Assembly (NCBI RefSeq): GCF_902859945.1
Contig: NZ_CADIKL010000004.1
Location: 62,001-126,000, forward strand
Length of the DNA stretch: 64,000 bases
Source: Paraburkholderia caffeinitolerans
GTDB lineage: Bacteria > Pseudomonadota > Gammaproteobacteria > Burkholderiales > Burkholderiaceae
Direction: 5' to 3'
Part shown: positions 17,139 through 26,605 of the stretch, piece after piece
How positions within the stretch are numbered: the stretch's first letter is position 1
Layout of the letters: each line of letters begins with the position of its first letter
Translations under genes and position numbers: made by a program
Notes under the pieces: model-generated
Databases searched by the model: none
The model's input: only the letters and a program-made list of their open reading frames with translations
Told to the model about the DNA's origin: nothing

Positions 17139-17823
17139 CGAGGCAATGCAGATGGCCGCGCAACCGTCTCACGCGCGCTCCGCGTACCAGCGCTGGGAGA
17201 TGGCGTCGTTCGACCCGCCGCCCCCGCCGCCGCCGCCGCCCACGCCCGATGAAACGGCCGCGTTCGAGGCGCAGTTGCTGCGCATTCGCGAGAACGCCCA
17301 TCAGGAAGGCCTGAAGTCGGGGCACGTGGCGGGCCAGGCGCTCGGCTATCAGGCCGGCTACGACCAGGGCCACAAGCAGGGCTTCGAGCAGGGTCGCGAA
17401 GAGGCGCGTGCCCAGGCGCGGCAGCTTGCGTTGCTCGCACAACATTTTGCCGAGGCGCTGCAAACGGCCGAAGCGGGCGTGGCCGATACGCTCGTCGAAC
17501 TCGCGATCGACATTGCGCAGCAGGTGGTGCGCCAGCACGTGCAGCACGACCCGACGGCGCTGGTTGCCGCGGCGCGCGAAGTGCTCGCACACGAGCCGCA
17601 ACTCACAGGCTCGCCCCAACTCGTGGTGAGTCCCGCCGATCTGCCGGTGGTGGAGGCGTATCTGATGGAAGAACTGCAAGCGCGCGGCTGGTCCGTGCGC
17701 ACCGATGCGACGCTCGAACGCGGCGGCTGCCGCGCACAGGCTGCGAGCGGCGAAGCGGATGCGGCAATCGGCACGCGCTGGGAGCGCGTGGCGCTGGCGC
17801 TCGGCAAGGCACGGCCGTGGTGA
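17131..17823 (+). CDS. fliH: FliH, negative regulator/stator of the FliI export ATPase
   Basis: 230 residues. A run of prolines near residues 29-38 separates a short N-terminus from a Gly-x-x-x-Gly-rich helical region ([36 protein letters not shown]) and the V-ATPase E-subunit-like C-terminal domain. The GxxxG helix repeats are typical of FliH. It dimerises and tethers FliI to the export gate and C ring. It overlaps fliG by 8 bases and is followed by fliI after 16 bases. Confidence 0.94.
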   Translation: MSDEAMQMAAQPSHARSAYQRWEMASFDPPPPPPPPPTPDETAAFEAQLLRIRENAHQEGLKSGHVAGQALGYQAGYDQGHKQGFEQGREEARAQARQLALLAQHFAEALQTAEAGVADTLVELAIDIAQQVVRQHVQHDPTALVAAAREVLAHEPQLTGSPQLVVSPADLPVVEAYLMEELQARGWSVRTDATLERGGCRAQAASGEADAAIGTRWERVALALGKARPW

Positions 17824-17839
17824 GCGCTGGGTGAACACG

Positions 17840-19618
17840 ATGAGCCCCAACCCGCACCAGACCATCCACACGGGCGGCCTCACGCCGCTCGAGCAGGAGC
17901 TTGCGCTCGCATCGTTCGGGCCCGGCGCGCACGACCTGGCGCAAACGCACGGAATGCTGGTGGGCGACGACGCGCAAGCCAGCCAGCATGGCGCCGATAC
18001 AGCCGCACATGCCGTCACTCAAGCCGCCGCGACGCTCGACGCCGTCGAGGCCGCTATCGCCGATGCGGCCGATGCGGCCGATGCAGCCAATGCGGCCGAT
18101 ACCTCCCGCGCAGCGCGGAACGGCGCCGATGCCGGCCACGACAATCCATCGGCCAGCCAGAGCGGCCCGCGTGACCCGGCCGCCGACCCGCGCGTGTCCC
18201 ACACTCCGCCGCCCAGCTACGACCCGGCCAACCCGCACCTGACCACCTGGAACGCCCGCCTCGCGAGCGTGCGCGCGCGCAACGCGCTGGCCTTGCCGCT
18301 GCGCGGCTGCGGCCGTCTCACGCGCGCAGCGGGCCTCGTGCTCGAAGCCGTGGGGCTGCGTCTCGCCGTGGGCGCCGAAGTGATGATCGAACTGCCGCCG
18401 GGCAGTTCGCTGCCGATGGCCGAAGCCGAGGTCGTGGGCTTCGCCGGCGACAAGCTCTTTCTGATGCCGACCACCGAAGTCGCGGGCCTCTTGCCCGGCG
18501 CGCGGGTCTGGCCGCTGGAAAGCGCGCCGATTGCGGACCCGATGGCCGGCGCCAAGCGCCTGCCGGTGGGCTGGGGGCTGCTCGGGCGCGTGCTCGACGC
18601 CTCGGGCCGCCCGCTCGACGGCTTGGGCGCGTTGAATGTGGAAGCCGATGCGCCGCTCACCGCGCCCGTCATCAACCCGCTGAAGCGCGAGCCGATCCAC
18701 AAGGTGCTCGACGTGGGCGTGCGCGCGATCAACGCGCTGCTGACGGTCGGGCGCGGCCAGCGCATGGGCCTCTTTGCAGGCTCGGGCGTCGGCAAGTCGG
18801 TGCTGCTCGGCACCATGGCGCGGGCCACCAGCGCGGAAGTCATCGTGATCGGTCTGATCGGCGAGCGCGGCCGCGAAGTGAAGGAATTCATCGAGCAGAT
18901 CCTGGGCGTTGACGGCCTCGCTCGCTCGGTTGTGGTGGCCGCGCCCGCCGACGTCTCGCCGCTCCTGCGCATGCAGGCCGCCGCGTACACGACTACGCTC
19001 GCCGAATATTTCCGCGACCAGGGCAAGCACGTGCTGCTGCTGATGGATTCGCTCACGCGCTACGCGATGGCGCAGCGCGAGATCGCGCTCGCGATTGGCG
19101 AGCCGCCCGCGACCAAGGGCTATCCGCCCTCGGTGTTCGCGAAGCTGCCCGCGCTCGTCGAGCGCACTGGCAACGGCCCCGAAGGCGGCGGCTCGATCAC
19201 CGCGTTCTACACCGTGCTCACCGAAGGCGACGACCAGCAAGATCCGATCGCCGACTCGGCGCGCGCGATTCTCGACGGCCACATCGTGCTCTCGCGCACG
19301 CTGGCCGAAGCGGGCCACTATCCGGCCATCGACATCGAGGCGTCGATCAGCCGCGCGATGACCGCGCTCATCGACGAGCCGCATCTGAACCGCACGCGCG
19401 CGTTCAAGCAGATGCTCTCGCGCTACCAGCGCAACCGCGACCTCATCAACGTGGGCGCTTACGTGAGCGGACGCGATGCGGTGCTTGACCGCGCCATCGC
19501 GCTGTATCCGCGCATCGAAGCGTTTCTTCAGCAGGGCTTTCGCGAAACCGCGAACTACGAACAAAGCGTCGAGATGCTCGGCGCGCTCATCGGTAATGCA
19601 CAGGGGACCAGGACATGA
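17840..19618 (+). CDS. fliI: FliI, flagellum-specific export ATPase
   Basis: F1-beta-like ATPase that energises unloading of export substrates. Walker A is [15 protein letters not shown] (about 311-325), Walker B is in [20 protein letters not shown], and the [20 protein letters not shown] block is characteristic. ATG 17840 ([14 protein letters not shown]) is chosen; a GTG three codons upstream is possible. The chain is 592 residues against about 440-480 in most bacteria: the first 130 residues are an added Ala/Asp-rich low-complexity stretch before the conserved core at [21 protein letters not shown] downstream start would remove the extension but none has a clear ribosome-binding site. It overlaps fliJ by four bases. 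Confidence 0.96.
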   Translation: MSPNPHQTIHTGGLTPLEQELALASFGPGAHDLAQTHGMLVGDDAQASQHGADTAAHAVTQAAATLDAVEAAIADAADAADAANAADTSRAARNGADAGHDNPSASQSGPRDPAADPRVSHTPPPSYDPANPHLTTWNARLASVRARNALALPLRGCGRLTRAAGLVLEAVGLRLAVGAEVMIELPPGSSLPMAEAEVVGFAGDKLFLMPTTEVAGLLPGARVWPLESAPIADPMAGAKRLPVGWGLLGRVLDASGRPLDGLGALNVEADAPLTAPVINPLKREPIHKVLDVGVRAINALLTVGRGQRMGLFAGSGVGKSVLLGTMARATSAEVIVIGLIGERGREVKEFIEQILGVDGLARSVVVAAPADVSPLLRMQAAAYTTTLAEYFRDQGKHVLLLMDSLTRYAMAQREIALAIGEPPATKGYPPSVFAKLPALVERTGNGPEGGGSITAFYTVLTEGDDQQDPIADSARAILDGHIVLSRTLAEAGHYPAIDIEASISRAMTALIDEPHLNRTRAFKQMLSRYQRNRDLINVGAYVSGRDAVLDRAIALYPRIEAFLQQGFRETANYEQSVEMLGALIGNAQGTRT

Positions 19619-20061
19619 CGAGGCAGACCGCACTGCAAACCCTCATCGGGCTCGCGCAAGACGATGTCGACACCGCGACGCAAAAACTCGGGCGCGTGCA
19701 GCGCGAGCGCGGGGAAATCGAAAAGCAGTTGAAGTCGCTGATCGATTACCGCGACGAGTATCACACGCGCTTCACCGAATCGGCGCGCGCCGGCATGGCC
19801 GCCGGCAATGTGCGCAACTTCCAGGCGTTCATCGACACGCTCGACACCGCCATCGAGCAGCAGCGCCGCCTGCTGGATCAAGCCACGCAGCGCGTGGAGG
19901 CCGCCAAGCCCGACTGGCAGCGCAGCAAGCAGAAGCTCGGCTCGTACGAGGTGCTGCAATCGCGCCATGACGAGGTGCAGGCGCGCAAGGATGCGCGCAC
20001 CGAACAGCGCGACGCCGACGAGCACGCCGCCCGCGCGCTGCGCATGCGCAACGCGCATTAG
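19615..20061 (+). CDS. fliJ: FliJ, flagellar export chaperone/ATPase stalk
   Basis: 148 residues, predicted antiparallel coiled coil ([40 protein letters not shown]). FliJ projects into the FliI hexamer like F1-gamma and contacts FlhA. The ATG overlaps the fliI stop by four bases, indicating translational coupling. Confidence 0.95.
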   Translation: MTRQTALQTLIGLAQDDVDTATQKLGRVQRERGEIEKQLKSLIDYRDEYHTRFTESARAGMAAGNVRNFQAFIDTLDTAIEQQRRLLDQATQRVEAAKPDWQRSKQKLGSYEVLQSRHDEVQARKDARTEQRDADEHAARALRMRNAH

Positions 20062-20123
20062 TGAAATTAGTGACTTATTAGTGGCACCGGCGCGTCCGGA
20101 TCACGTTCAAGAGAGCTAGCAGC

Positions 20124-21665
20124 ATGTCGCTTCTATCCGCAGTCAGTTCGTTGCTCGGCGCCGCCGTGGATGCGGCCACGGGCGCGCAGAGCGGCGCCAG
20201 CAATGGCGCCGCCGCGAGCGCTTCCGACCTCGCGAGCCAAGGCTTCGCGCAAACGCTCCAGCAAAGCATTTCCGCGCAGAACGCGCGGAGCGGCGCATTA
20301 CGCCAGGTAGCCCAGGCCAGTTCGCCACAGCAAGGGGCGCAGGCTTCGGCGAATGCCGCGGGTGCGGGTTCGTCTGCCCACAGCGGCGCGCGCGCGGCTG
20401 CGGCGCAGCCTGCTCAATCCACGTCATCCGCGCAAGCGTCCCAGCAGACCGGTAACCGCGCTTCGCACGGCGTCGATCACCGCGCCGACAACGCCCTCGC
20501 ACGCCAGAAGCAGGCCGAAGCCGCCGGCTCGCAGGCCGCCGCGGCACAGGCTCAGGCGCAGCAAGCCCAACAGGCCATGCAGACGGCGCAGCAGGCGCTC
20601 AGCAACGGCGATGCCACTGCCGAGGCCGCGCTCGCGGGCGTAGCCTCGGCGGCAGCCGGAGCAACGGGCGCGAGCACCGACGCGAACGGCATTGGCGGCA
20701 CCAATGGCACAAGCACCTCGAGCGGCACGGCCGGCGACGGCACGAGCACCGCCAGCGGCGACCCGAAGTCGGTGAGCGACGCGCTGCACGCCGCGCTCGC
20801 GACGCTGCGCGGCGGTACGGGCACGCTGAACACGCCGGTTGCGGGCAGCGCTGCCACGCCCCCGGCCAATTCGACGATAGCGGGCAGCTTTGCGGCGCAC
20901 ATGGGCACGCAGGCGAAGGCCAAAACCCTGGGCGCGGGCATCGACGACAAGAACGCCGCCGACAACGCCGCGAAGTCGGTAGCCGCCACGCCGCAGGACG
21001 CAGCCGCGCAAAACGCCAATGCCACGCTGGCCGCAGCAGCGCAGCAACAGGCAACGTCCGCGCAACCGGCTGCATCGAGCAGCGCCACCGACGCCCTGGC
21101 GGCCGCTCAAGCCGCCGCAGCAGCGGCTCAAGCACAAGCGACCCAGGCCGCCCAGAGCGCGAGCGCCAACCCCGCTGCATCAGCGGCTGCATCCGCCACG
21201 CTCGCGCCGCAAGTGGGCACGCCGCCTTGGGAAGACGCGCTTAGCCAGAAAGTGGTGTTCCTCTCGAACGCCCACCAGCAATCGGCGGAACTCACGCTCA
21301 ATCCCAAGGACCTCGGGCCGTTGCAGGTCGTGCTGCAAGTCGCCGACAACCATGCGCACGCGCTGTTCGTCTCGCAGCACCAGCAGGTGCGCGAGGCCGT
21401 GGAGGCCGCGCTGCCGAAGCTGCGCGAACAGATGCAGCAGAACGGCATCGGCCTTGGCAGCGCGAGCGTGAGCGACGGCTTCTCGCGCCAGATGAACCAG
21501 CAGGCCCAACAAGACAGCGGCAGCGGCGCGAGCTCGCGCGGATCGCGTGGGTCGGGTTCGGCTGGCGTGGCGGGCATCGGCACGGCCAGTGGCGCGGACA
21601 GCGCCACCAACACCGCCGCCACGGCCACGCAGCGTAGCGTGGGCCTGATCGACACGTTTGCCTGA
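20124..21665 (+). CDS. fliK: FliK, hook-length control protein
   Basis: 513 residues. The first 370 are Ala/Gln/Ser/Thr-rich ruler sequence with few conserved residues. The C-terminal switching domain (about 375-470) is clear: SAELTLNPKDLGPLQVVLQV and QQVREAVEAALPKLREQMQQ. It measures the hook and triggers the FlhB specificity switch. It is the last gene of fliFGHIJK, 62 bases after fliJ, and is the canonical FliK, distinct from the paralogue at 11020-12606. Confidence 0.95.
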   Translation: MSLLSAVSSLLGAAVDAATGAQSGASNGAAASASDLASQGFAQTLQQSISAQNARSGALRQVAQASSPQQGAQASANAAGAGSSAHSGARAAAAQPAQSTSSAQASQQTGNRASHGVDHRADNALARQKQAEAAGSQAAAAQAQAQQAQQAMQTAQQALSNGDATAEAALAGVASAAAGATGASTDANGIGGTNGTSTSSGTAGDGTSTASGDPKSVSDALHAALATLRGGTGTLNTPVAGSAATPPANSTIAGSFAAHMGTQAKAKTLGAGIDDKNAADNAAKSVAATPQDAAAQNANATLAAAAQQQATSAQPAASSSATDALAAAQAAAAAAQAQATQAAQSASANPAASAAASATLAPQVGTPPWEDALSQKVVFLSNAHQQSAELTLNPKDLGPLQVVLQVADNHAHALFVSQHQQVREAVEAALPKLREQMQQNGIGLGSASVSDGFSRQMNQQAQQDSGSGASSRGSRGSGSAGVAGIGTASGADSATNTAATATQRSVGLIDTFA

Positions 21666-21981
21666 GACGTTCCCGCGCAGTCCCGCGCAGTCCCGCGGTC
21701 TCTCGCATCGGCGCAAGCACAGAGCGAGGCGTCGATCCATCGACGCCTCAACCCGCCCATGCCTCGCCGCCCAAGCCGCGCTCGCGCAACAAAGCCGCGA
21801 GATAGCCGCAAATCCCCCGTCTATTCCTCCCATCGCTGTAATGCAAAAGCCGGAACAATGCAGGCTGCCGGTATGAATGCGCGCGCGCCATGGCGATCAT
21901 GGCAATCGGCAACGAAGCGCCGCCCGGCCCCGACAACAGCATGATCCGCACGATCACGACTCACCCAGGCTCACGACCGAC
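21666..21981 (+). promoter_or_regulatory. fliL operon leader with class II promoter (FlhDC-like box)
   Basis: This 316-base gap between fliK and fliL holds no convincing gene. A 10-base unit (GTCCCGCGCA) is repeated about three times near 21671-21700. A class II box at 21798-21827 begins CGAGATAG and ends CTATTCC; AACAAT at 21854-21859, 26 bases later, is the probable -10. The fliL leader would be about 115 bases long. Confidence 0.65.
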
Positions 21982-22485
21982 ATGGCGACCACGACCGCAA
22001 CCCAGCAAGCCGCGCCCCAGGGCACGCAACCCGGACCGCTGAAGCGCGTCCTTCTCATCGTGCTCATCGCGGTGCTTGCCGCAGGAGCTGCGGGCGGCGG
22101 CGTCTGGTTCTTCATGTCGCGCCACGCAGCGAGCGCCCCGGCGGCGAGCGCGCCCCCGCCGCCGGCCGTGCCCGTCTACTACGCGCTCGAGCCGATGACC
22201 GTCAATCTGCAATCCGACGACGGCGAGACGCACTATCTGCGCATTGGCCTCACGCTCAAGCTCGACAGCCAGGCGACCCAGGACGCGCTCGCCGCGCACA
22301 TGCCCGAGATCCGCAGCCGCCTGCTGCTCGCGCTTTCGAACAAACACCCGGCCGATCTCGCGCCGCTCGACGGCAAGCGCGCGCTCGCTACCGAGCTCGC
22401 TACGCTGATCGCCCAGCCGTCCGATTCGCGCGGCACGGCCGCTCGCGTCGAAGACGTGCTGTTCACCGAATTCGTCGTGCAATAA
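21982..22485 (+). CDS. fliL: FliL, basal-body/stator-associated protein
   Basis: 167-residue single-pass inner-membrane protein. The transmembrane helix is near residues 20-40 (VLLIVLIAVLAAGAAGGGVW), followed by a periplasmic stomatin-like domain ending VEDVLFTEFVVQ, the FliL hallmark. It surrounds stator units and supports torque. The ATG at 21982 starts MATTTATQQAAPQ; an in-frame extension to 21877 is rejected because it is compositionally odd and starts close to the putative promoter. First gene of fliLMNOPQR. Confidence 0.95.
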   Translation: MATTTATQQAAPQGTQPGPLKRVLLIVLIAVLAAGAAGGGVWFFMSRHAASAPAASAPPPPAVPVYYALEPMTVNLQSDDGETHYLRIGLTLKLDSQATQDALAAHMPEIRSRLLLALSNKHPADLAPLDGKRALATELATLIAQPSDSRGTAARVEDVLFTEFVVQ

Positions 22486-22599
22486 GCCCAGCATGAACAC
22501 GCTCAACATGAACCCGCGCGTTCGCCTGCATGCCGTGCGCGCCAGCGCGCATAGCGTGGATGGCGTGGATAGCGCGCAGCCAATCCGGAGCCTTGCATC

Positions 22600-23604
22600 A
22601 TGAGCATGGGTCACGACGAGTTCATGTCGCAGGAGGAGGTCGATGCCCTCCTCAAGGGCGTCACCGGCGAAATCGAAACCGAGGCCGCCCAGACCGAAAA
22701 GCCCGGCGTGCGGCCGTACAACATCGCGACGCAGGAACGCATCGTGCGCGGGCGCATGCCCGGCCTCGAAATCATCAACGAGCGTTTCGCGCGTTTGCTG
22801 CGTGTGGGCATTTTCAACTTCATGCGCCGCACCGCCGAGATTTCCGTGGGCCCCGTGCGCGTGCAGAAGTACAGCGAATTCACGCGCAACCTGCCGATCC
22901 CGACGAACCTGAACCTCGTGCACGTGAAGCCGCTGCGCGGCACGTCGCTGTTCGTGTTCGATCCGAACCTCGTGTTTTTCGTGGTGGACAACCTGTTCGG
23001 CGGCGACGGGCGCTTTCACACGCGCGTCGAAGGCCGCGACTTCACGCAGACCGAGCAGCGCATCATCAGCAAGCTGCTCAACCTCGTGTTCGATCACTAC
23101 ACCACCGCTTGGAAAAGCGTGCGCCCGCTCACGTTCGAATACGTGCGCTCGGAAATGCACACGCAGTTCGCCAACGTCGCGACGCCCAACGAAATCGTGA
23201 TCGTCACGCAGTTTTCGATCGAGTTCGGCTCGACGGGCGGCACGCTGCACATCTGCATGCCCTACTCGATGATCGAGCCGATCCGCGACGTGCTCTCCTC
23301 GCCGCTGCAAGGCGAAGTACTCGACGTGGACCGCCGCTGGGTGCGCGTGCTCTCCCAGCAGGTGCAGGCTGCCGAAGTGGAGCTCACCGCGGATCTCGCG
23401 CAAGTACCGGTCACGTTCGAGCAGATCCTGAACATGAAAAAAGGCGATGTGCTGCCGATCAACATTCCCGAGCACATCGTCGCCAAGGTGGACGGCGTGC
23501 CGGTGATGGAGTGCGGCTACGGAATTTTCAATGGTCAATACGCGTTGCGGGTCCAGAAGATGATCAGCGCAGCCGACACGATGAAGGAAGGTGGATATGA
23601 GTGA
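22600..23604 (+). CDS. fliM: FliM, C-ring switch protein
   Basis: 334 residues. The N-terminal CheY-P-binding peptide is present (HDEFMSQEEVDALLKGVTGE). The CheC-like middle domain follows (RFARLLRVGIFNFMRRTAEI), then the SpoA-like C-terminus (ILNMKKGDVLPINIPEHIVA). It binds phospho-CheY and reverses rotation. The first ATG at 22600 is used; a second is two codons downstream. The end overlaps fliN by 8 bases. Confidence 0.98.
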   Translation: MSMGHDEFMSQEEVDALLKGVTGEIETEAAQTEKPGVRPYNIATQERIVRGRMPGLEIINERFARLLRVGIFNFMRRTAEISVGPVRVQKYSEFTRNLPIPTNLNLVHVKPLRGTSLFVFDPNLVFFVVDNLFGGDGRFHTRVEGRDFTQTEQRIISKLLNLVFDHYTTAWKSVRPLTFEYVRSEMHTQFANVATPNEIVIVTQFSIEFGSTGGTLHICMPYSMIEPIRDVLSSPLQGEVLDVDRRWVRVLSQQVQAAEVELTADLAQVPVTFEQILNMKKGDVLPINIPEHIVAKVDGVPVMECGYGIFNGQYALRVQKMISAADTMKEGGYE

Positions 23605-24055
23605 CGTGAACACCCTGCAAGGCAGCGAGCCCGTGCGCGAACCGGCCCCCGCGGCCGATCCAGCTGGCGCAATGGAGATGGACGATTGGGCCGCGGCGCT
23701 CGCCGAGCAGAACGGCCACGAAAGCCACGAAGTGGCCGCGCAGCCCGCCGCCGTGTTCCAGCCGCTTTCGAAGGTCGATTCGGGCGCGACGCGCAACGAC
23801 ATCGACATGATCCTGGACATCCCCGTCCAGATGACCGTCGAACTGGGCCGCACCAAGATCGCCATCCGCAACCTGCTGCAGCTCGCGCAGGGCTCGGTGG
23901 TGGAGCTCGACGGCCTCGCCGGCGAGCCCATGGACGTGCTCGTGAACGGCTGCCTCATCGCCCAGGGCGAAGTGGTGGTGGTGAACGACAAGTTCGGCAT
24001 CCGCCTGACCGACATCATCACGCCCTCCGAGCGCATCCGGAAGCTCAATCGATGA
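23597..24055 (+). CDS. fliN: FliN, C-ring switch protein
   Basis: 152 residues. The C-terminal SpoA domain is clear: IDMILDIPVQMTVELGRTKI, GSVVELDGLAGEPMDVLVNG, VNDKFGIRLTDIITPSERIR. Residues 1-70 are an acidic, variable linker. FliN forms the lower C ring and docks FliH. ATG 23597 (MSDVNTLQG) follows AAGGTGG and is chosen over the GTG two codons upstream. It overlaps fliO by four bases. Confidence 0.97.
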   Translation: MSDVNTLQGSEPVREPAPAADPAGAMEMDDWAAALAEQNGHESHEVAAQPAAVFQPLSKVDSGATRNDIDMILDIPVQMTVELGRTKIAIRNLLQLAQGSVVELDGLAGEPMDVLVNGCLIAQGEVVVVNDKFGIRLTDIITPSERIRKLNR

Positions 24056-24618
24056 AACGCCTTGCCGCATCCGGTTTTGCGCGGCTCAGTGCGCGGATTA
24101 GTGCCTTCGCTGGCGCCTGCACATGCGCGTGGCTCGCCGCCGCGCCCGCGCAAGCCGCCGACCTCCAGGCCGTGAACGAAGCCGCACGCTCGGCGTCGAG
24201 CGCATCCGCGGTGATCGTGGGCAGCGCGGCGCCCTCGCTCGGCTTCGGCGCGGTGCTGCAAACCGTGTTCGGCCTTCTGCTCGTGATTGGCGTGGTGTTC
24301 GGCTGCGCGTGGCTCGCGCGGCGTCTCGGCCTCCAGCACGGCCCGAAGAGCGCGCTCGTGAAGACCGTGGGCGGCGCTTCGCTCGGCGGCAAGGAGCGCG
24401 TGGCCGTGGTCGAGATCGGCGACACCTGGCTCGTGCTCGGCGCAGCCCCCGGCAATGTGCGGCTCCTGCACACGATGCCCGCAGGCGAACTGCCTGCCGC
24501 CGCCGGTGCTTCAACCGGCTCCATCGCCCTTCAAGGCAACTTCGGACAGCGCTTTCGTGACGCGTTGAAACACGAAGCAGGCAAACGTTTCAAGCGTCAC
24601 GACGGCGGAGCGCAGTAA
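24052..24618 (+). CDS. fliO: FliO, export-gate assembly protein
   Basis: 188 residues. An N-terminal signal-like segment ends near AAAPAQAADL. A transmembrane helix lies near residues 65-85 (VLQTVFGLLLVIGVVFGCAW). A FliO cytoplasmic domain follows (RVAVVEIGDTWLVLGAAPGN). FliO helps assemble the FliP pentamer. The start overlaps fliN (ATGA) and the stop abuts the fliP ATG directly. Confidence 0.93.
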   Translation: MKRLAASGFARLSARISAFAGACTCAWLAAAPAQAADLQAVNEAARSASSASAVIVGSAAPSLGFGAVLQTVFGLLLVIGVVFGCAWLARRLGLQHGPKSALVKTVGGASLGGKERVAVVEIGDTWLVLGAAPGNVRLLHTMPAGELPAAAGASTGSIALQGNFGQRFRDALKHEAGKRFKRHDGGAQ

Positions 24619-25452
24619 ATGTACGGCAGCCCCCTTCCAGAGGCGCGCGCTCGCGCGCACACTTCCTTGATCGAGAAAATCTCGCGCGCCGCATTGCCCA
24701 TTGCGCTGTTGCTCGGCATAGCCGCGGTGGCGATGCTGCTGCCGCACCTCGCGAACGCACAGACGCTTGCGCAGCCGCAAGGCCTGCCTGCCTTCAACAC
24801 GAGCCCGGGCCCGAACGGCGGCACCACGTATTCGCTGAGCGTGCAGACGATGCTGCTGCTCACGATGCTGTCGTTCCTGCCCGCGATGGTGCTGATGATG
24901 ACGAGCTTCACGCGCATCATCATCGTGCTCTCGCTGCTGCGCCAGGCGCTCGGCACGACCACCACGCCGCCCAACCAGGTGCTCGTGGGCCTCGCGCTGT
25001 TTCTCACGCTGTTCGTGATGTCGCCGGTGCTCGATAAAGCCTACAACGACGGCTACAAGCCGTTCGCCGCCGGCACGCTGCCGATGGACGAAGCCGTGAC
25101 GCGCGGCGTCGCGCCCTTCAAGACCTTCATGCTGCGCCAGACCCGCGAGTCCGACCTCGCGCTGTTCGCGCGCATCTCGCACGCGGCGCCCATGCAGGGC
25201 CCCGAGGACGTGCCGCTCACGCTGCTCGTGCCCTCGTTCGTCACGAGCGAATTGAAGACCGGCTTCCAGATCGGCTTCACGATCTTCATTCCGTTTCTCA
25301 TCATCGACATGGTGGTGGCGAGCGTGCTCATGTCGATGGGCATGATGATGGTTTCGCCCGCAACGATCTCGCTGCCGTTCAAGCTCATGCTGTTCGTGCT
25401 CGTGGACGGCTGGCAACTGCTGATCGGCTCGCTTGCGCAGAGCTTTACCTGA
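24619..25452 (+). CDS. fliP: FliP, export-gate subunit
   Basis: 277 residues with a cleavable-type signal (about 1-48, ending HLANAQ) and four membrane segments. [20 protein letters not shown] and [19 protein letters not shown] are diagnostic of FliP/SctR. It forms the core of the FliPQR gate. The ATG starts at the base after the fliO stop. Confidence 0.98.
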   Translation: MYGSPLPEARARAHTSLIEKISRAALPIALLLGIAAVAMLLPHLANAQTLAQPQGLPAFNTSPGPNGGTTYSLSVQTMLLLTMLSFLPAMVLMMTSFTRIIIVLSLLRQALGTTTTPPNQVLVGLALFLTLFVMSPVLDKAYNDGYKPFAAGTLPMDEAVTRGVAPFKTFMLRQTRESDLALFARISHAAPMQGPEDVPLTLLVPSFVTSELKTGFQIGFTIFIPFLIIDMVVASVLMSMGMMMVSPATISLPFKLMLFVLVDGWQLLIGSLAQSFT

Positions 25453-25459
25453 GGTAGCC

Positions 25460-25729
25460 ATGACGCCCGAAACCGTCTTGACCCTTTCGCACGAAGCCAT
25501 GTACGTGGCGTTGCTGCTGGCCGCGCCGCTGCTGCTCGTGTCGCTCGCGGTGGGTCTCGTGGTGAGCCTGTTCCAGGCGGCCACGCAAATCAACGAAAGC
25601 ACGCTCTCGTTCATTCCCAAGCTGATCGCGATTGCGGTGACGCTCGTGATTGCGGGGCCGTGGATGCTCACGACGATGCTCGATTACATGCATCACATGT
25701 TCGCGAGCATTCCGGCGCTCGCGGGCTGA
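25460..25729 (+). CDS. fliQ: FliQ, export-gate subunit
   Basis: 89 residues, two membrane helices (YVALLLAAPLLLVSLAVGLV, LIAIAVTLVIAGPWMLTTML) with the conserved SLFQAATQINESTLSFIPKL loop of FliQ/SctS. ATG 25460 follows GAGGTAGCC and lies 7 bases after the fliP stop. Confidence 0.97.
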   Translation: MTPETVLTLSHEAMYVALLLAAPLLLVSLAVGLVVSLFQAATQINESTLSFIPKLIAIAVTLVIAGPWMLTTMLDYMHHMFASIPALAG

Positions 25730-25790
25730 GCGCGTTTTTGCGTGATCTTTTTGCGCGCGCTTCTCGACATTCACCGACGCTCGCCTGCCG

Positions 25791-26582
25791 ATGTTCACCG
25801 TCACCTACGCGCAGCTCAATCTCTGGCTCACGGCGTTCCTCTGGCCGTTCACGCGCATTCTTGCGCTGGTGGCCGCCGCGCCGCTGGTGGGCCATCGCTC
25901 CGTGCCCACGCGCGTGAAGATCGGGCTTGCTACGTTCGTTACGCTTATCGTTGCGCCCACGCTTCAGGCGATGCCGCAGGTCACGGTGTTTTCTGCCGAA
26001 GGCGTGTGGATTCTCGTCAATCAGTTTCTGATCGGCGCGGCGCTGGGTTTTACGATGCAGATCGTGTTCGCGGTGGTGACGGCGGCGGGCGATTTGATGG
26101 GCCTGGGGATGGGGCTGGGTTTTGCGTCGTTCTTCGACCCGCAGGCCAATACATCGACTCCGGCGCTTTCATCGTGGCTCAATATCATGGCCATGCTCGC
26201 GTTTCTCGTCTTCGACGGGCATTTGCAGATGATTGCCGCGCTGGTGGAAACGTTTCATAGCGTGCCGGTGTCAGCCAACGTGCTTTCCGGCAATGGCTAC
26301 CGGCTGATCGTGAATTGGGGCGCGACGGTTTTCAATGCGGGGCTGCTGCTTTCGCTGCCGGTGGTGGTGGCGTTGCTCATCACGAATATCTCGCTTGGCA
26401 TTTTGAATCGCGCCGCACCGCAGATCGGGATCTTTCAGATCGGGTTTGCGCTCACGATGCTCGTGGGCTTGCTGTTGATTCAGTTGATGATGCCGAATTT
26501 GATTCCGTACTTCGCGCGGCTTTTCGATGGCGGGGTCGAGCAGATGGGGCGGGTGGCGGCGGGGTTCAGGCCAGTGCCGTGA
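25791..26582 (+). CDS. fliR: FliR, export-gate subunit
   Basis: 263 residues with about six membrane helices. FASFFDPQANTSTPALSSWL and AALVETFHSVPVS are FliR/SctT landmarks. It completes the FliP5Q4R1 gate. It is last in fliLMNOPQR and ends 23 bases before the convergent TpsB gene; no intrinsic terminator was seen between them. Confidence 0.97.
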   Translation: MFTVTYAQLNLWLTAFLWPFTRILALVAAAPLVGHRSVPTRVKIGLATFVTLIVAPTLQAMPQVTVFSAEGVWILVNQFLIGAALGFTMQIVFAVVTAAGDLMGLGMGLGFASFFDPQANTSTPALSSWLNIMAMLAFLVFDGHLQMIAALVETFHSVPVSANVLSGNGYRLIVNWGATVFNAGLLLSLPVVVALLITNISLGILNRAAPQIGIFQIGFALTMLVGLLLIQLMMPNLIPYFARLFDGGVEQMGRVAAGFRPVP

Positions 26583-26605
26583 GGCACTGCAACGCCAATC
26601 ACGCC

